Shown here piece after piece: positions 28,478 through 28,758 of a stretch of 28,758 nt of DNA. The notes under the pieces are model-generated. The model worked only from the letters and a program-made list of their open reading frames with translations, searched no databases and had not been told where the DNA came from. Within the stretch, counting starts at the first letter, position 1. Each line of letters begins with the position of its first letter. The translations under genes and the position numbers were made by a program. Where the stretch lies: assembly GCA_033557685.1 (NCBI GenBank), contig JAWQRN010000518.1, positions 1-28,758 on the forward strand, in the 5' to 3' direction. Source of the stretch: Sperchopsis tessellata (Eukaryota; Arthropoda; Insecta; Coleoptera; Hydrophilidae).

Positions 28478-28667
28478 GCATTTCCCACCCTGTTCCGCAA
28501 CAAATATTTCAATGAAATTTTGTTATTATTTAGGAAATGTACATTCACGTCAAATGCATCTGGTCTAAAAGAGGGTAATCGACTGTGAAACCTCCAAAAG
28601 GTACCTAGTGCACCGCCCGGTACAATTTGCGCATTCGGCCGCCACTGTAGCATTTTTCCTGAAAAAA
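28478..28667. repeat. Direct duplication, copy 2
   Basis: Starts GCATTTCCCACCCTGTTCCG, includes GGAAATGTACATTCACGTCA and GCGCATTCGGCCGCCACTGT, and ends in a poly-A tract (28662-28672). Confidence 0.75.
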
Positions 28668-28681
28668 AAAAACATATTACA

Positions 28682-28758
28682 ACTCTATGAATGTTGTTTC
28701 CGGGTGGAAACCGTGTAGAGGCTCTGACAAGTGCCGACGTTTCGTCCACTGTTGCAAG
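28682..28758 (-). repeat. R repeat copy 8
   Basis: The exact reverse complement of positions 1-77, including the 3' variant CATTCATAGAGT not found in the other copies. It continues past the window edge in the direction of the ribozyme-like core, so the full unit cannot be judged. Confidence 0.9.

Noticed and set aside
28414..28749. 111-codon minus frame at the window end
   Set aside because: It runs through R copy 8 and the duplicated segment, both repeats, with no protein-like conservation.
1..28758. CRISPR array, operon or bacterial defence system
   Set aside because: No regularly spaced repeats with unique spacers and no bacterial gene organisation; introns and retroelements show a eukaryotic genome.

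Overview
The window looks like an AT-rich piece of an arthropod, probably insect, nuclear genome. The evidence is very short introns (52-54 nt) with canonical GT-AG ends, a typical metazoan gene (LRRC59), and an insect-style set of decayed transposable elements: a Penelope-like element, Ty3/gypsy, BEL/Pao, Jockey-like LINEs, a Polinton fragment and MITEs. There are no prokaryotic signals. The exact species cannot be read from the sequence.

Layout. 1-2800: fragments of a LINE (reverse-transcriptase body and 3' tail) with two copies of a short repeat called R here, then a minus-strand Ty3/gypsy remnant (copy A). 3500-5020: a minus-strand, 5'-truncated Penelope-like element with reverse transcriptase, GIY-YIG nuclease and an R-like, hammerhead-like 3' end. 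5200-5440: an inverted pair of R units. 5611-5936: a large fold-back carrying hammerhead-like cores in both arms. 5986-6322: the last two exons of an unrecognised host gene. 6640-7150: LINE scraps. 7440-9480: gypsy copy B. 9848-10645: two 394-bp tandem units. 10660-14450: mostly non-coding, with short repeats. 14480-16950: BEL/Pao pol remnant. 16956-17153: a fragment of Polinton-type DNA polymerase B. 17150-17330: R copy. 17400-19970: gypsy copy C, split by a 383-bp fold-back MITE. 19960-20330: BEL/Pao gag on minus. 21470-22260: an unassigned repeat whose inverted partner is at 13325-13685. 23687-24158: MITE with TAA flanks. 26527-27673: LRRC59 on minus, the only gene here that can be reconstructed in full (three exons, 346 aa). 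28001-28670: a 190-bp direct duplication.

The first and last 77 bases are exact reverse complements, so the window resembles a 28.7-kb element with terminal inverted repeats. However, the same repeat occurs at least four more times inside, identical over the shared part, and the interior holds host genes and unrelated nested elements. A dispersed Penelope-derived repeat explains the ends better. The most interesting signal is this R family. It carries a hammerhead-ribozyme-like fold, and two of its copies start within a few bases of the predicted self-cleavage point.
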